Notes under the pieces: generated by a model
What the model was told of the DNA's origin: nothing
The model's database searches: none
Seen by the model: only the letters and a program-made list of their open reading frames with translations
In this document: piece after piece, positions 43,187 through 51,821 of the stretch
Layout: each line of letters begins with the position of its first letter
Numbering within the stretch: position 1 is the stretch's first letter
Program-made: the position numbers and the translations under genes
NCBI RefSeq assembly: GCF_001465545.3
Contig: NZ_CP013480.3
Location: 5,766,001-5,830,000, forward strand
Reading direction: 5' to 3'
DNA: 64,000 bases
DNA from: Pandoraea norimbergensis
GTDB lineage: Bacteria; Pseudomonadota; Gammaproteobacteria; Burkholderiales; Burkholderiaceae

Positions 43187-43561
43187 TTAGGCCTTCGGAC
43201 GCTTCGCGCCGTACTTCGAACGGGCTTGCTTACGGTCCTTGACGCCTTGCGTGTCGAGGCTACCGCGCACCATGTGGTAACGCACACCCGGCAAGTCCTT
43301 CACACGACCGCCGCGAATCAGCACGACCGAGTGTTCCTGCAGGTTGTGGCCTTCACCGCCGATGTACGAGATGACCTCGAAACCGTTGGTCAGGCGCACC
43401 TTGGCAACCTTACGCAGTGCCGAGTTAGGCTTCTTGGGCGTCGTCGTGTACACACGGGTGCACACACCGCGACGCTGCGGGCAGTCCTGCAGGGCCGGGC
43501 TCTTGCTCTTGATTTGAGCAGAGGTGCGCGGCTTGCGGACCAATTGGTTAATCGTTGGCAT
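43187..43561 (-). CDS. rpsL: 30S ribosomal protein uS12
   Basis: Decoding-centre protein, 124 aa. Lys43 ([13 protein letters not shown]) and Lys88 ([13 protein letters not shown]), the two main streptomycin-resistance positions, are wild type. First gene of the str operon, 159 nt downstream of the predicted promoter start. Confidence 0.98.
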   Translation of the reverse strand: MPTINQLVRKPRTSAQIKSKSPALQDCPQRRGVCTRVYTTTPKKPNSALRKVAKVRLTNGFEVISYIGGEGHNLQEHSVVLIRGGRVKDLPGVRYHMVRGSLDTQGVKDRKQARSKYGAKRPKA

Positions 43562-43657
43562 TGTGATTTCCTAAATGTGTCAAAAGCATGACAACCAAGG
43601 CGGGCTACCATGCAGATTTACTGCGCACTTCCCGGTAACTCCTGCGGATTACCCGCA

Positions 43658-43692
43658 CCTAACCGCTTGATGCGTAAGCATTTTGGGTTAGG
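43658..43692 (-). promoter_or_regulatory. Hairpin in the rpsL leader
   Basis: CCTAACC (43658-43664) and GGTTAGG (43686-43692) form a 7-bp stem with an inner TGCGTAAGCA-like segment in the str leader RNA. No T-run follows. Possible regulatory structure, not a terminator. Confidence 0.45.
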
Positions 43693-43719
43693 CACGCGCC
43701 TACCGCCGGAAAAACCGGA

Positions 43720-43755
43720 GCCTGCGACTATACATGGGGGATGTGCAAGTGTCAA
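43720..43755 (-). promoter_or_regulatory. str operon promoter (upstream of rpsL)
   Basis: On the minus strand -35 TTGACA (43750-43755, perfect), a 17-bp spacer, and -10 TATAGT (43727-43732, 5 of 6). Expected start near 43720. It drives rpsL-rpsG-fusA and probably tuf-rpsJ. Confidence 0.9.
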
Positions 43756-43881
43756 TGCAGCCGCATGCGTTTTCGCTCGGTAAGTCGTTGATTGTTAACG
43801 GCTCCGTGGAGTGCCTCCCCCACCGGCGCCAAGTGCCCGTCCATTCGCCGAGACAGGATTCAGGCATTGCGACCGATATGT

Positions 43882-43912
43882 ATGCAGACTAAACTGCATT
43901 ACGACGCTGCAT
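43882..43912 (+). promoter_or_regulatory. Candidate MocR operator: ATGCAG / CTGCAT / CTGCAT
   Basis: ATGCAG at 43882-43887, CTGCAT at 43894-43899 and CTGCAT at 43907-43912 form one inverted pair and one direct pair spaced 13 bp, 37 bp before the regulator's start. MocR-type regulators typically bind such paired repeats near their own gene. Confidence 0.5.
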
Positions 43913-43948
43913 AGCGAAAAATCTCCATACATTCTACCGACATCCGCC

Positions 43949-45343
43949 ATGGACGCCTCCCACGACACCCTGCGCGCCACCTTCTGGAAGCCCGCGCTGC
44001 TAGCCGGCAAAGGCCCGCGTTATCTGCGCCTCGCCAGCTTCATCGAGCAGGCCGTCGCGGATGGCCGGCTGCGTCCCGGCGACCGGTTACCCGCGCAGCG
44101 TGAGCTCGCCTCATGGCTCGGCATCGACTTCACCACGGTCACGCGCGCCTACAACCGGGCCCGCGAACGTAACGCCATCGAGGGGCGGGGGCCGCTGGGC
44201 ACGTTCGTGAGCACACCGCGCGTCACCTTCGAGCAAGTGCTCGATCTGGGCATGAACATTCCCCCCGCGCCGTCCGACCTTTTCCTTGGAGAATTGCTCC
44301 AGCAAGGGATCGATGAGGTGCTCACCCACACCGACGCTTCCATGCTCATGGCATACCAGTTGGGCGACGGCGGCATTGCCGACCGGCAGGCTGGCGCACT
44401 CTGGCTGGCCCCCATGCTCGGCGAACTCGACGCGTCGCAGGTCTGCGTATGCCCCGGTGCACAGGCCACTTTGGCTGCGCTAATACTCACCGAGACTGCG
44501 CGCGACGAAACTATTCTGTGCGAGCCGATCGTGTATCCGGGCATCCGGAGCGCCGCCCGCACACTGGCGCGCAAGCTCGTCGCGGTGGCGACCGACGACG
44601 ACGGCATGCTGCCCGACGCACTCATCGCCGCCGCCCGTGATCACAAGGCCCACGTCGTCTATCTGAATCCGACGCTGCAAAATCCGACCGCACGCACCAT
44701 GCCCGAGGCCCGCCGGCGCCAGTTGCTCAATGTCGCCGAGACGCTCGACCTGACGGTGATCGAAGACGACCCTTACTGGCGCCTTGCCCACCGGGCCCCG
44801 CCGCCGCTCGCGCGCCTCGCGCCCCACCGCGTGCATTACATTGCGACGCTGTCGAAATGCCTCACACCCGGCTTGCGCACGGCCTACTTGCGCCTCGCCG
44901 ACGCCCGTCGGCGCGACGCGTTCCTCGGCACACTGAACGCGTTTGCTCTGATGGCGCCGCCGTTGATGACCGGGCTGGCCACCCAGTGGATTCACAACGG
45001 CATGGCTGACCGTATTCTGGCCGGCGTGCGTAGCGCCGCCGCGCAACGCCAGGCCATCGCCGCCGAGGTGCTGGGCGACATTGGCGCAGTTTCTGAACAG
45101 GGCATCCATCGGTGGCAGTCATTGCCCGCCCCATGGACCGCGCGAGAATTGACGATGGCAGCGCGCGCCGAGGGGCTGGCCGTCACCCCGGCCGACGCGT
45201 TCTGCCTGACCCCCGATGCCCCTAACGCCATTCGTATTTCGCTGGGCGGGGTACGAGATCCCGAACGTCTCGCCAGCGCGCTCAAGCGACTGAAATCGCT
45301 CCTGAGCGAAGCGCCGCCCAGCGTGCACGCCGCGATTGTTTAG
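43949..45343 (+). CDS. MocR-type transcription regulator (GntR helix-turn-helix plus aminotransferase-like domain)
   Basis: Fusion regulator of 464 aa. Residues about 20-85 form a GntR winged helix (GRLRPGDRLPAQRELASWLGIDFTTVTRAYNRARE). The rest is a class-I aminotransferase fold with the PLP lysine in TLSKCLTPGLRTAYLRL and the NPTLQNPTARTM loop. Such proteins use PLP or its amino-acid adducts to control pyridoxal, GABA or amino-acid genes. The ATG at 43949 is chosen because the N-terminal extension in frame is not family-like; the ribosome site is weak. It is divergent from rpsL. The target is unknown; neighbouring genes do not reveal one. Confidence 0.9.
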   Translation: MDASHDTLRATFWKPALLAGKGPRYLRLASFIEQAVADGRLRPGDRLPAQRELASWLGIDFTTVTRAYNRARERNAIEGRGPLGTFVSTPRVTFEQVLDLGMNIPPAPSDLFLGELLQQGIDEVLTHTDASMLMAYQLGDGGIADRQAGALWLAPMLGELDASQVCVCPGAQATLAALILTETARDETILCEPIVYPGIRSAARTLARKLVAVATDDDGMLPDALIAAARDHKAHVVYLNPTLQNPTARTMPEARRRQLLNVAETLDLTVIEDDPYWRLAHRAPPPLARLAPHRVHYIATLSKCLTPGLRTAYLRLADARRRDAFLGTLNAFALMAPPLMTGLATQWIHNGMADRILAGVRSAAAQRQAIAAEVLGDIGAVSEQGIHRWQSLPAPWTARELTMAARAEGLAVTPADAFCLTPDAPNAIRISLGGVRDPERLASALKRLKSLLSEAPPSVHAAIV

Positions 45344-45471
45344 GCCCTTTGCGTCGAGTTGAACAGAAACCCCAACGCATTACGCCGGAACCGACAAACG
45401 CAATCTGCGCTAGTGGGAACACTGCGAAGCACCACGGGATAGGCCCGTGGTACTGACCGGGATGACCCCTT

Positions 45472-46677
45472 ATGCACGTTGGAAAATGGCTGACGGCGGC
45501 ATTAGCCGCCACAACGGGGATGCCGATCAATACGGCCCCCACTTCCGATTTTGCCGATGCGTTTGTCACCGGCGAGCACCCGCCGGCCTCCGACGCGGAC
45601 CCTCCGGCCACGGCCAGACCTTCTGCAATGCGGCGTGCCAGCGTCCCGGCTTACGCGCCAACCGCGGCGCCTGCCTTCAGGTCGACCTTGGCGCCGACAT
45701 CGGCCATCACTTCCGCCAACGCCGCCGCCCCGGCTTCGGCATCCCCATCCTCAAGCACGACCGCGACCCCACAACACTTCGACTGGTCGCGTCCACCGAT
45801 CACGCGCGCGGCGTATTTGGCTGAACAGCTAGCGGATGTCCGGCCGGTCTGCGTCGTCGGCAGCCGGATGGACAGCGGCGATTGCCTGCTCGACATTCCT
45901 GCGGGAGAAAGGACCTATGTTCGCGTCAGCGAATTGATGCGACGCGGCTGCGAGAAGGCGCTGCCTCAGCACGTGCAGACAGCGCTGTCCGCCAGCCAGC
46001 GCGACGCAGACACCCTTGAAGCAGGCTTCGAAGCCCGCTTCGCCAGCGAATCGCAGGGCCGCTACGCCGCAAAGGCCATCGCGCAGCGCCTGGATGAGCG
46101 CATCGCCGGCCTGCCGCCGACGCTACGCGAGGCGCTGGCGGCGGACACCGCGTATATCGAAGTGCCGCGTCTGACCTTTCAGCGCGTCGTACGCGGCACG
46201 CAGGAAGCCCAGCGGAACAACCTGTTCCTGCGCATTCCTGACCGCGATGTGCCAGTACCCACCGGCGAGGCGCTGACCGACGAAGCCACGCTGGGGGCGT
46301 TCATCCGTATTCCGGGGCAAGGCGGCATCCGCACGTTTGTCGTCTCGCTGGGCACGCAGGCCACAATCGAGCCGGTGCAGCACGACCCCATCACCTACAC
46401 GGGCCTGCATCTGGATCACCTGTTTGGCGAAGTCCCCGAGTACTACGTCATCAGCCGCATTCACATGCAAAAACTCGCCGTGGGCGACGATCTCGTGCAC
46501 ACCCTGTCGAAACGACTCCACGAGGGTCATCGGCGCTACTGGGACTTCGCGTACGGCAAGACCCGGGAACAGGCCGCCCGCAACTCGCATGCCGACGTTC
46601 GGCAACCACCCTGCGAGCCCCGCCCCCGACGGCTGTCGCGCACGCAACTGCTGTTCAGGCGGGTCTCGTTGGGTTGA
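45472..46677 (+). CDS. Unrecognised protein with low-complexity Ala/Pro/Ser N-terminus
   Basis: 401 aa, no family recognised. Residues 1-25 are weakly signal-like (GKWLTAALAATTG). Residues 30-105 are Ala/Pro/Ser/Thr-rich and probably disordered. Residues 110-370 look folded, with RTYVRVSELMRRGCEKALPQHVQTALSA, LREALAADTAYIEVPRLTF, and LHLDHLFGEVPEYYVISRIHMQ. The C-terminal 30 residues are Arg/Pro-rich. GGATGA lies upstream of the ATG. It stands alone between the MocR regulator and a HAD gene and is followed by a weak terminator. The shape (disordered leader, then a domain ending abruptly) would suit a secreted effector or a truncated toxin, but that is only inference. Confidence 0.7.
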   Translation: MHVGKWLTAALAATTGMPINTAPTSDFADAFVTGEHPPASDADPPATARPSAMRRASVPAYAPTAAPAFRSTLAPTSAITSANAAAPASASPSSSTTATPQHFDWSRPPITRAAYLAEQLADVRPVCVVGSRMDSGDCLLDIPAGERTYVRVSELMRRGCEKALPQHVQTALSASQRDADTLEAGFEARFASESQGRYAAKAIAQRLDERIAGLPPTLREALAADTAYIEVPRLTFQRVVRGTQEAQRNNLFLRIPDRDVPVPTGEALTDEATLGAFIRIPGQGGIRTFVVSLGTQATIEPVQHDPITYTGLHLDHLFGEVPEYYVISRIHMQKLAVGDDLVHTLSKRLHEGHRRYWDFAYGKTREQAARNSHADVRQPPCEPRPRRLSRTQLLFRRVSLG

Positions 46678-46721
46678 CATCCATGTACTCGGCTCCGGGT
46701 AGCACCGCGAAAAAAAGCCAT

Positions 46722-46750
46722 AAAAAAGCGCCACCGGGGCGGCTTTCCCC
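46722..46750 (+). terminator. Weak intrinsic terminator after the 401-aa gene
   Basis: AAAGC-GCC pairs with GGC-G-GCTTT with a one-base bulge; the short T-run is interrupted by Cs. Weak. Confidence 0.45.
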
Positions 46751-46901
46751 CTTGATGCGCACCCGCCCTGTCAAATACCGTAGCCGAAGGTGTCGCAAAC
46801 GGCGTATCCCGTGTCACCCGGCGCGTTTTATTTGATGCCGCGAATTCGTACACTCCGAGACTTCGTCTGTCACGACGCCTCTCCTCCTATTCCTATATCC
46901 C

Positions 46902-47624
46902 ATGCAGGCGAGTTTCGAAAAAGACAGCATTCTGGTACTCGACGTCGACGGCACGCTCACGGATTCGGTGCGTATCCACCAGCGCGCACTGCTGGGCGCC
47001 ATGGAGTCGCTGGCCTTCGAGGCACTGAATACCGACTGGGGCAGCTACCCGCATCACACGGATACGGGAATTCTGATCCATGCACACGCCGAGAATGGCC
47101 GCGCACTGCCGCAGCCGCACGATCTCGCACGCTTCGAGCATGAGATCGACGAACGCTTCACGGCGCTGCTCAACGCCCACGGGCTGGCGGAAATCCCCGG
47201 CGCACGCGCCTTCGTCGAAGCCGCGCACCGGTCGCGCTGGGGCGTGGTGTTCGCCACCGGCGGCATCCGGCAGGTCAGCCATCGCAAGCTGCGCTCAGTC
47301 GCCATCGACTACACCGACGCCATGCTCATCACCGCGTCGGAATACAGTTCACGCGAGCAACTGGTGAGCGAGGCCATCAAGCGTGCGCAGGCAGGTTACG
47401 GCATCACGAATCCGCGCGCGATCGTGTCGATCGGCGACGGCATGTGGGATCTGAAGGTGGCGCGCACGCTCGGCATCGACTTCGTCGGCATTGGCTCGAA
47501 GCGTCAGCGCTCACCGCTTTACGCCGAGGGCGTGCCGGTCTACGACGATATGTGGGAAGCCATGCACTGGCTCAATCCGGGTGCCGGCCGCGCGTCAGGT
47601 ATTCGCTTGGCGTCACGCCCATAA
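46902..47624 (+). CDS. HAD-superfamily hydrolase
   Basis: Predicted phosphatase of 240 aa. Motif I is DVDGTLTDS (nucleophile Asp), motif II lies in VVFATGG, and motif IV is SIGDGMWDLKVA. A helical cap sits between motifs I and II, as in phosphoglycolate-phosphatase-like enzymes. The substrate is unknown. No good ribosome site is seen before the ATG. Its last 53 bp overlap the 3' end of the convergent AraC gene. Confidence 0.88.
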   Translation: MQASFEKDSILVLDVDGTLTDSVRIHQRALLGAMESLAFEALNTDWGSYPHHTDTGILIHAHAENGRALPQPHDLARFEHEIDERFTALLNAHGLAEIPGARAFVEAAHRSRWGVVFATGGIRQVSHRKLRSVAIDYTDAMLITASEYSSREQLVSEAIKRAQAGYGITNPRAIVSIGDGMWDLKVARTLGIDFVGIGSKRQRSPLYAEGVPVYDDMWEAMHWLNPGAGRASGIRLASRP

Positions 47625-48363
47625 GGCGGCGGAACATCGTGGAGAAGGCGCTCGGCGTGTCGTAGCCGACTTCGAGCGCCACCTGCGTGATGGGCCGCCC
47701 GGCCCCCAGCAGCGGCAATGCGCCGAGCAGCCGCATGTGTTGCCGCCATTCCCGAAACGGCAAGCCGAACTCCGTCATGAAACGGCGCTCCAGCGTGCGG
47801 CTCGACGCGCCGACTTCGGACGCCCAGTCCTGCAAGCTGCGCATGTCGGCCGGCGTGGCCAGATAAGCATCGAAGATCTTGCGCAAGCGAGTATCGACCG
47901 GCACCTGCAAGTGCAGCGGCGTGTCGCTCTTCCATTCGATTTCCTGCAACAGCAGGGCGATGACCAGACCGTCCTTGCCGTCGGCCGCCCAGTCCTTGGG
48001 TAACGCCATAGCGCGCAGAATCAGCTCGCGCAGCAACGGGGTGACACGGATGGCCACCGGCGTGTCGGGGGCGCTCAGACCGCAGCGCGCCACGTCGACG
48101 TACATCGTGCGCATTTCGACTTTGCCCCGCATACGGACTTCATGCGAGACGTTCCCCGGAATCCACAACGCGCGTTGCGGCGGTATTACCCAGAACGACG
48201 TATCGGTGCGCACTTCCATGATCCCGGCACGCGCGAACATCAATTGCGCACGCCGGTGGCTATGAGGCGTCACGATAAAACCGTCCGGATAATCTTTCGC
48301 CAGCGCGCCGACGGGGCGGTCGTGACCTGGACCATCCAGGGTTACCGCACTTGAGATCGGCAT
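47572..48363 (-). CDS. AraC-family transcription regulator with cupin sensor domain
   Basis: 263 aa. The N-terminal half is a cupin/AraC-binding fold (TPHSHRRAQLMFARAGIMEV, VIPPQRALWIPGNVSHEVRM). The C-terminal half has two helix-turn-helix units (DWASEVGASSRTLERRFMTEFG and ITQVALEVGYDTPSAFSTMFRRLMGVTPSEYL). The overall shape is like YdeO/NimR-type regulators. Ligand and targets are unknown. Convergent with the HAD gene; the 155-bp gap upstream has no clear promoter. Confidence 0.92.
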   Translation of the reverse strand: MPISSAVTLDGPGHDRPVGALAKDYPDGFIVTPHSHRRAQLMFARAGIMEVRTDTSFWVIPPQRALWIPGNVSHEVRMRGKVEMRTMYVDVARCGLSAPDTPVAIRVTPLLRELILRAMALPKDWAADGKDGLVIALLLQEIEWKSDTPLHLQVPVDTRLRKIFDAYLATPADMRSLQDWASEVGASSRTLERRFMTEFGLPFREWRQHMRLLGALPLLGAGRPITQVALEVGYDTPSAFSTMFRRLMGVTPSEYLTRGRHPD

Positions 48364-48518
48364 CGGGCCATTTTTCGGCGTTATAGGCGACCACGCCAGC
48401 GTAACACCGCCGACACACGCTCACCAAGCCGATTGCCCTCGATTGCCGCCGCCGTTGCCTTACCGCGTCATGGAAGCGGTTTCGATCGGCCCAACCCCGT
48501 GCCGCAGCGTCACAGTCC

Positions 48519-48920
48519 TCAGAAAGGCTTCACGATGACCATGACGACGATGACGGCCATCGACACCAGCGTAATGGGCAGCGCCCGCTGAAAAAGCGAT
48601 GGCGAGGGTTGCATCACGCCGTCTCGCTCCAGCCTGCGCAGCGTGGCGGACAAACGCCCGTGCAGCGCCGAGATCACCAGCACGAAAACCAGTTTGACCA
48701 TCAACCACGGCGCGCTCCACCAATTCGCCATCACCGCCAGCGTCGGGCCGCTCAGCCACACGACGATGAGCGCCGGCGACGCCAGCCGATAGTCGGCCTG
48801 CCGCGCGATGCGGCGCCAGTCGGGCTGCGCCAGACGTCCACCGAGCGACATCGCCACCAGCCCGGCAATCAACAAAATCACGGCAATCAGATGTACGGCC
48901 TTGATCCACAGATAAAGCAT
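48519..48920 (-). CDS. Small four-helix membrane protein, CopD/HemJ-like
   Basis: 133 aa with four predicted membrane helices. The start MLYLWIKAVHLIAVILLIAGL resembles HemJ (UPF0093) and CopD family proteins, with a conserved His in the first helix, a Lys after WSAPWLMVK and a His in ISALHGRLS. HemJ oxidises protoporphyrinogen IX; CopD imports copper. The match is partial, so neither function is assigned. Confidence 0.75.
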   Translation of the reverse strand: MLYLWIKAVHLIAVILLIAGLVAMSLGGRLAQPDWRRIARQADYRLASPALIVVWLSGPTLAVMANWWSAPWLMVKLVFVLVISALHGRLSATLRRLERDGVMQPSPSLFQRALPITLVSMAVIVVMVIVKPF

Positions 48921-49069
48921 CGATGTCTCCTCAGTCGTTTTCGATTATTTCTTAATTGACAAGAGTTGCTTGACGAATGTCGTGTTTATTGTTGAGTCGC
49001 GCATCAATAGACTGTAACTGTCGACGATGAATTACACATCGCCCCCTTCAAAAGACAGGAGAAAACATC

Positions 49070-49378
49070 ATGAAGCGCACTCTTATTACCTCGGCTCTGG
49101 TTTCCGCAATGCTTGCTGTGTCGGCCGGTTCGGCCTTTGCCAGCGACGCCTTCGACGGCCCTTCGGAGTTCTCGTGGGTCCCGCAAACCAGCGTTCTGAC
49201 GCGCGCTCAAGTCCGTGAAGAACTGGTCCAGGCCCAGAAGGCCGGCCTCGTGGTTCAGCACGACAGCGTCTACCCGAAGGCAGCGCCGAGCGCCCAACCG
49301 GTCTCGAGCAGCGCCCCGGTCACCATGGGTTCGGTCGGTGGCTCGCAACGCGCCGGTTCGACCTACTTCGGTTCATAA
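49070..49378 (+). CDS. DUF4148 exported protein
   Basis: Small exported protein, 102 aa, of a family abundant in Burkholderiaceae. Signal peptide MKRTLITSALVSAMLAVSAGSAFA, then the DUF4148 motif LTRAQVREELVQAQKAGLV. The C-terminus is Ser/Gly/Ala-rich. AGGAG is well placed before the ATG. Function unknown. Confidence 0.92.
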   Translation: MKRTLITSALVSAMLAVSAGSAFASDAFDGPSEFSWVPQTSVLTRAQVREELVQAQKAGLVVQHDSVYPKAAPSAQPVSSSAPVTMGSVGGSQRAGSTYFGS

Positions 49379-49573
49379 GCTAAATTGCCGCGCCGCCCGT
49401 CCCCCTCAGGGGACCGCGGCGCGGTGCGCGTTCTGCGCACGACGACGCGTCGGCATCGTCCCGACGTTCAGCGTGTTCTCCGGTCTCGTATGGCGGGCGC
49501 TGGAAGTTTCAGCCAGCCCGGCATCACCGCAGGCTCCTGTCGCTGTGCGTAGTGGTTCAACGCACAGGACTTT

Positions 49574-49602
49574 GCCCGTCGCTCCGGCGACGGGCTTTTT
49601 TA
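49574..49602 (+). terminator. Rho-independent terminator after the DUF4148 gene
   Basis: Nine-bp perfect stem GCCCGTCGC (49574-49582) / GCGACGGGC (49587-49595), then TTTTTT. It lies about 195 bp after the stop; the stretch between contains no gene. Confidence 0.9.
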
Positions 49603-49618
49603 GCACAGTCTGCCAATG

Positions 49619-49652
49619 AAAAGCCCGCCCAGGAATTGGGGCGGGCTTTTTT
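49619..49652. terminator. Bidirectional terminator before the dienelactone hydrolase gene end
   Basis: Twelve-bp perfect stem AAAAGCCCGCCC (49619-49630) / GGGCGGGCTTTT (49639-49650). Serves the minus-strand hydrolase gene ending at 49672 and backs up the preceding terminator. Confidence 0.88.
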
Positions 49653-49671
49653 GTATCGCTATGGCAACGGC

Positions 49672-50382
49672 CTACTTCGACAGCCACGTCGAGAGGAATG
49701 CGAGCGAACGGCCGTGGGCTAGCGCCGCCGACGGCTGATGGTACGAGCCACGCGACCAGCAGTTGAAGCCGTGGTCGGCCTGCGGATACACGAAAACTTC
49801 GGTATTCGGGCGCGACTTCACGGCCTCGGTCACGGCCGTGACGATATCCGGCGTGATGTGACTATCGAGCGCGCCATAGTGGAATTGCGTCGGTACGTTG
49901 AGGCTGGTGGCTTCGCCGAGATAGTTGTGAATGCCTCCGCCGTAGTACGGCACGGCGGCATCGACCAGACCGCGCGCCGCGGCCAGATACGACACCAGTC
50001 CGCCGAAGCAGTAACCGACCGCAGCCACTTTCGCGCCCGCGTCGAGTTTGCCGCGCAGTGCCGTGACGCAGGCGCCGACGTCGGCGACGGCCTTCTCCAC
50101 GTCGACCGACTTGCGCAATTCCATCGCGCGAGCCATGTCGTCACCCGAATAGCCGAGTTCGACGCGCGGGGCGGCGCGCCAGAAGATGTCCGGCGCGATC
50201 ACGACGTAGCCATCCGACGCGTACTGGTCGGCCACACCGCGAATGTGTTCGTTTACACCGAAGATTTCTTGCACCAGCACGATGCCCGGTGCGTTAGCCG
50301 TCTTGCCCGACGGCGGCAATGCCAGATAGGCATCGAAAGTGCCGTCGACGGTTTCGACGCGGATCCATTGACTGTTCGACAC
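49672..50382 (-). CDS. Dienelactone hydrolase family protein
   Basis: Alpha/beta hydrolase, 236 aa, cytosolic. Catalytic Cys in VGYCFGGLVSY, Asp in HYGALDSHI and His in YPQADHGFNCW form the Cys-Asp-His triad typical of carboxymethylenebutenolidase. That enzyme opens dienelactone in chlorocatechol degradation, but many family members have other substrates, and no ring-cleavage genes are adjacent here. Confidence 0.92.
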   Translation of the reverse strand: MSNSQWIRVETVDGTFDAYLALPPSGKTANAPGIVLVQEIFGVNEHIRGVADQYASDGYVVIAPDIFWRAAPRVELGYSGDDMARAMELRKSVDVEKAVADVGACVTALRGKLDAGAKVAAVGYCFGGLVSYLAAARGLVDAAVPYYGGGIHNYLGEATSLNVPTQFHYGALDSHITPDIVTAVTEAVKSRPNTEVFVYPQADHGFNCWSRGSYHQPSAALAHGRSLAFLSTWLSK

Positions 50383-50684
50383 GGGAGTGACTCCTCACGA
50401 AAAAGGGGGAAAGCCTGCGCTCGCGACCCGCCGACCGGCCGGTTCACCGGCAGCCGTGGGGAACGGCTACCTCGGGTGGCGGCTGTCGCGCGCAGAAAGG
50501 CCGGACCAGTATAGGCATTTTTCGTGATGCGCACCGGGCATGCCCACGCCCGTGGCATAAGGCTCAGCGGGCGACGACGCGTGCCCCGGCGCTCAGCCGG
50601 GAGCCATCGCGCCCGATCGCGACGTAGCGACCCTCGCCCGTCGTTTCAGTCGTCGAACCCATGCAGCACCGGCATTGCGCCGGG
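50383..50684. other. Intergenic stretch, no gene seen
   Basis: 302 bp between the dienelactone hydrolase start and the DUF302 stop. A TATACT on the minus strand at 50508-50513 could be a -10 for the hydrolase but has no -35 partner. The open frames here are not protein-like. Confidence 0.5.
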
Positions 50685-51092
50685 TCACGCCTTGAGCGCA
50701 GCCTCAAGCAGCTTCGCAACACCACCGAAGCCCGCCACTTGTGCGGCATCGATACCGTACAGCGCGCTCAACGCGGGACCGGGGTTCAGGAAATCCACCC
50801 GCACCTCATCGGCGGAAGCCGCCCAGACCATCACCTTGAGGGGCAACTCCAGCCCGGCATGCGGGTTGGCCGCCATGACCGGCGTACCGCCTTTCGGGTT
50901 ACCGAACAACACCAGCCGCGTCGGTCGCAGCGACAGCCCCGCCGATGCTGCGGCAGCACTCTGATCGATGTCTGCAAAGATCGTCATGCCGTGCTGCTTG
51001 AGTGTGTCGATCACGCGCGCGAGCGTCGCGTAGAAATCCACCGGGCTGCGCAGCGACGTGACGGCGACCGGGCGAACGAAATCGGAAGTCAT
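50685..51092 (-). CDS. DUF302 domain protein
   Basis: 135 aa from the ATG at 51092, which has AAGGAG at 7-nt spacing. The family core is seen in DFYATLARVIDTLKQHGMTIFADID, RLVLFGNPKGGTPVM, and LPLKVMVWAASADEVRVDFLNP. Family function is unknown; the fold is a small alpha/beta dimer. Confidence 0.9.
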   Translation of the reverse strand: MTSDFVRPVAVTSLRSPVDFYATLARVIDTLKQHGMTIFADIDQSAAAASAGLSLRPTRLVLFGNPKGGTPVMAANPHAGLELPLKVMVWAASADEVRVDFLNPGPALSALYGIDAAQVAGFGGVAKLLEAALKA

Positions 51093-51279
51093 GAAGCGCT
51101 CCTTCTCAGAGATCCACGGCAGCATGCGGCACGAATTCGCACGCGGCTGCCAACCTGCATCGCTCCACACATTACACCTTACACACGGTTACCACTGACC
51201 GGCGCGCAGCACTCCGCGCGATACGCTTGGTGCATGCGTTCGATATCTCAGTGAACGCCTTTGCTATGGAGTCCAAATT

Positions 51280-51789
51280 ATGAAGATCACCATCCGCCAT
51301 CTCACGGGTGTCGTTGCCATGACGATGGTGTTAGCGGCAACTGCCACGACGGCCGCTCACGCAGCGCCGGCCAATATGTCGAATAGCGCGAATACCTCAG
51401 ATTTACCACCGCAAATCGTCCTCGCGCAGAACGGCCCGCAAGGCAACGACATGCCGCCTCCCGGTGCCGGACCGCAAGGCCCCGGCGGCCCGCGCGGCCC
51501 GGGTCCGATGGGCCCCCGTTCACCGGGCGGTCCAGCGTTCGGCGCCATGCGTACGATCGACGAAATCGCCCACCTGTATCGTGTTGGCGGTCACCCCGAA
51601 AACGTATTGCCGTTCTATCGCGAGACGTTGACGCAAACGCGCGATCCGATGCTGCGTCACCATTTGCGCGAAGCCATCGCGCGTGAAGAACTGAAGCCGT
51701 CCGATACAAACGCGGCCATCTCGACGCTGCGCGCGCAGTTGAGCGAAGATCTCGCCGCGCTGTCGTCGCCCGACGGCAAGCGCAGATAA
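51280..51789 (+). CDS. Exported protein with Gly/Pro-rich linker, function unknown
   Basis: 169 aa. The signal peptide ends at TTAAHA. Residues 50-85 are a collagen-like Gly/Pro tract (PPPGAGPQGPGGPRGPGPMGP). The C-terminal part (IDEIAHLYRVGGHPENVLPFYRETLTQTRDPMLRHHLREAIA) is helical and charged. GGAG lies before the ATG. I do not recognise the family. It could be a metal- or acid-stress periplasmic protein, but nothing in the sequence proves it. Confidence 0.78.
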   Translation: MKITIRHLTGVVAMTMVLAATATTAAHAAPANMSNSANTSDLPPQIVLAQNGPQGNDMPPPGAGPQGPGGPRGPGPMGPRSPGGPAFGAMRTIDEIAHLYRVGGHPENVLPFYRETLTQTRDPMLRHHLREAIAREELKPSDTNAAISTLRAQLSEDLAALSSPDGKRR

Positions 51790-51821
51790 GTCACCCGCTT
51801 CGATGACGGCGGCGCCGCACG

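Noticed and set aside
50524..50964. Plus-strand open frame opposite the DUF302 gene
   Set aside because: Antisense shadow with no start signal; the DUF302 frame has a strong ribosome site and domain match.
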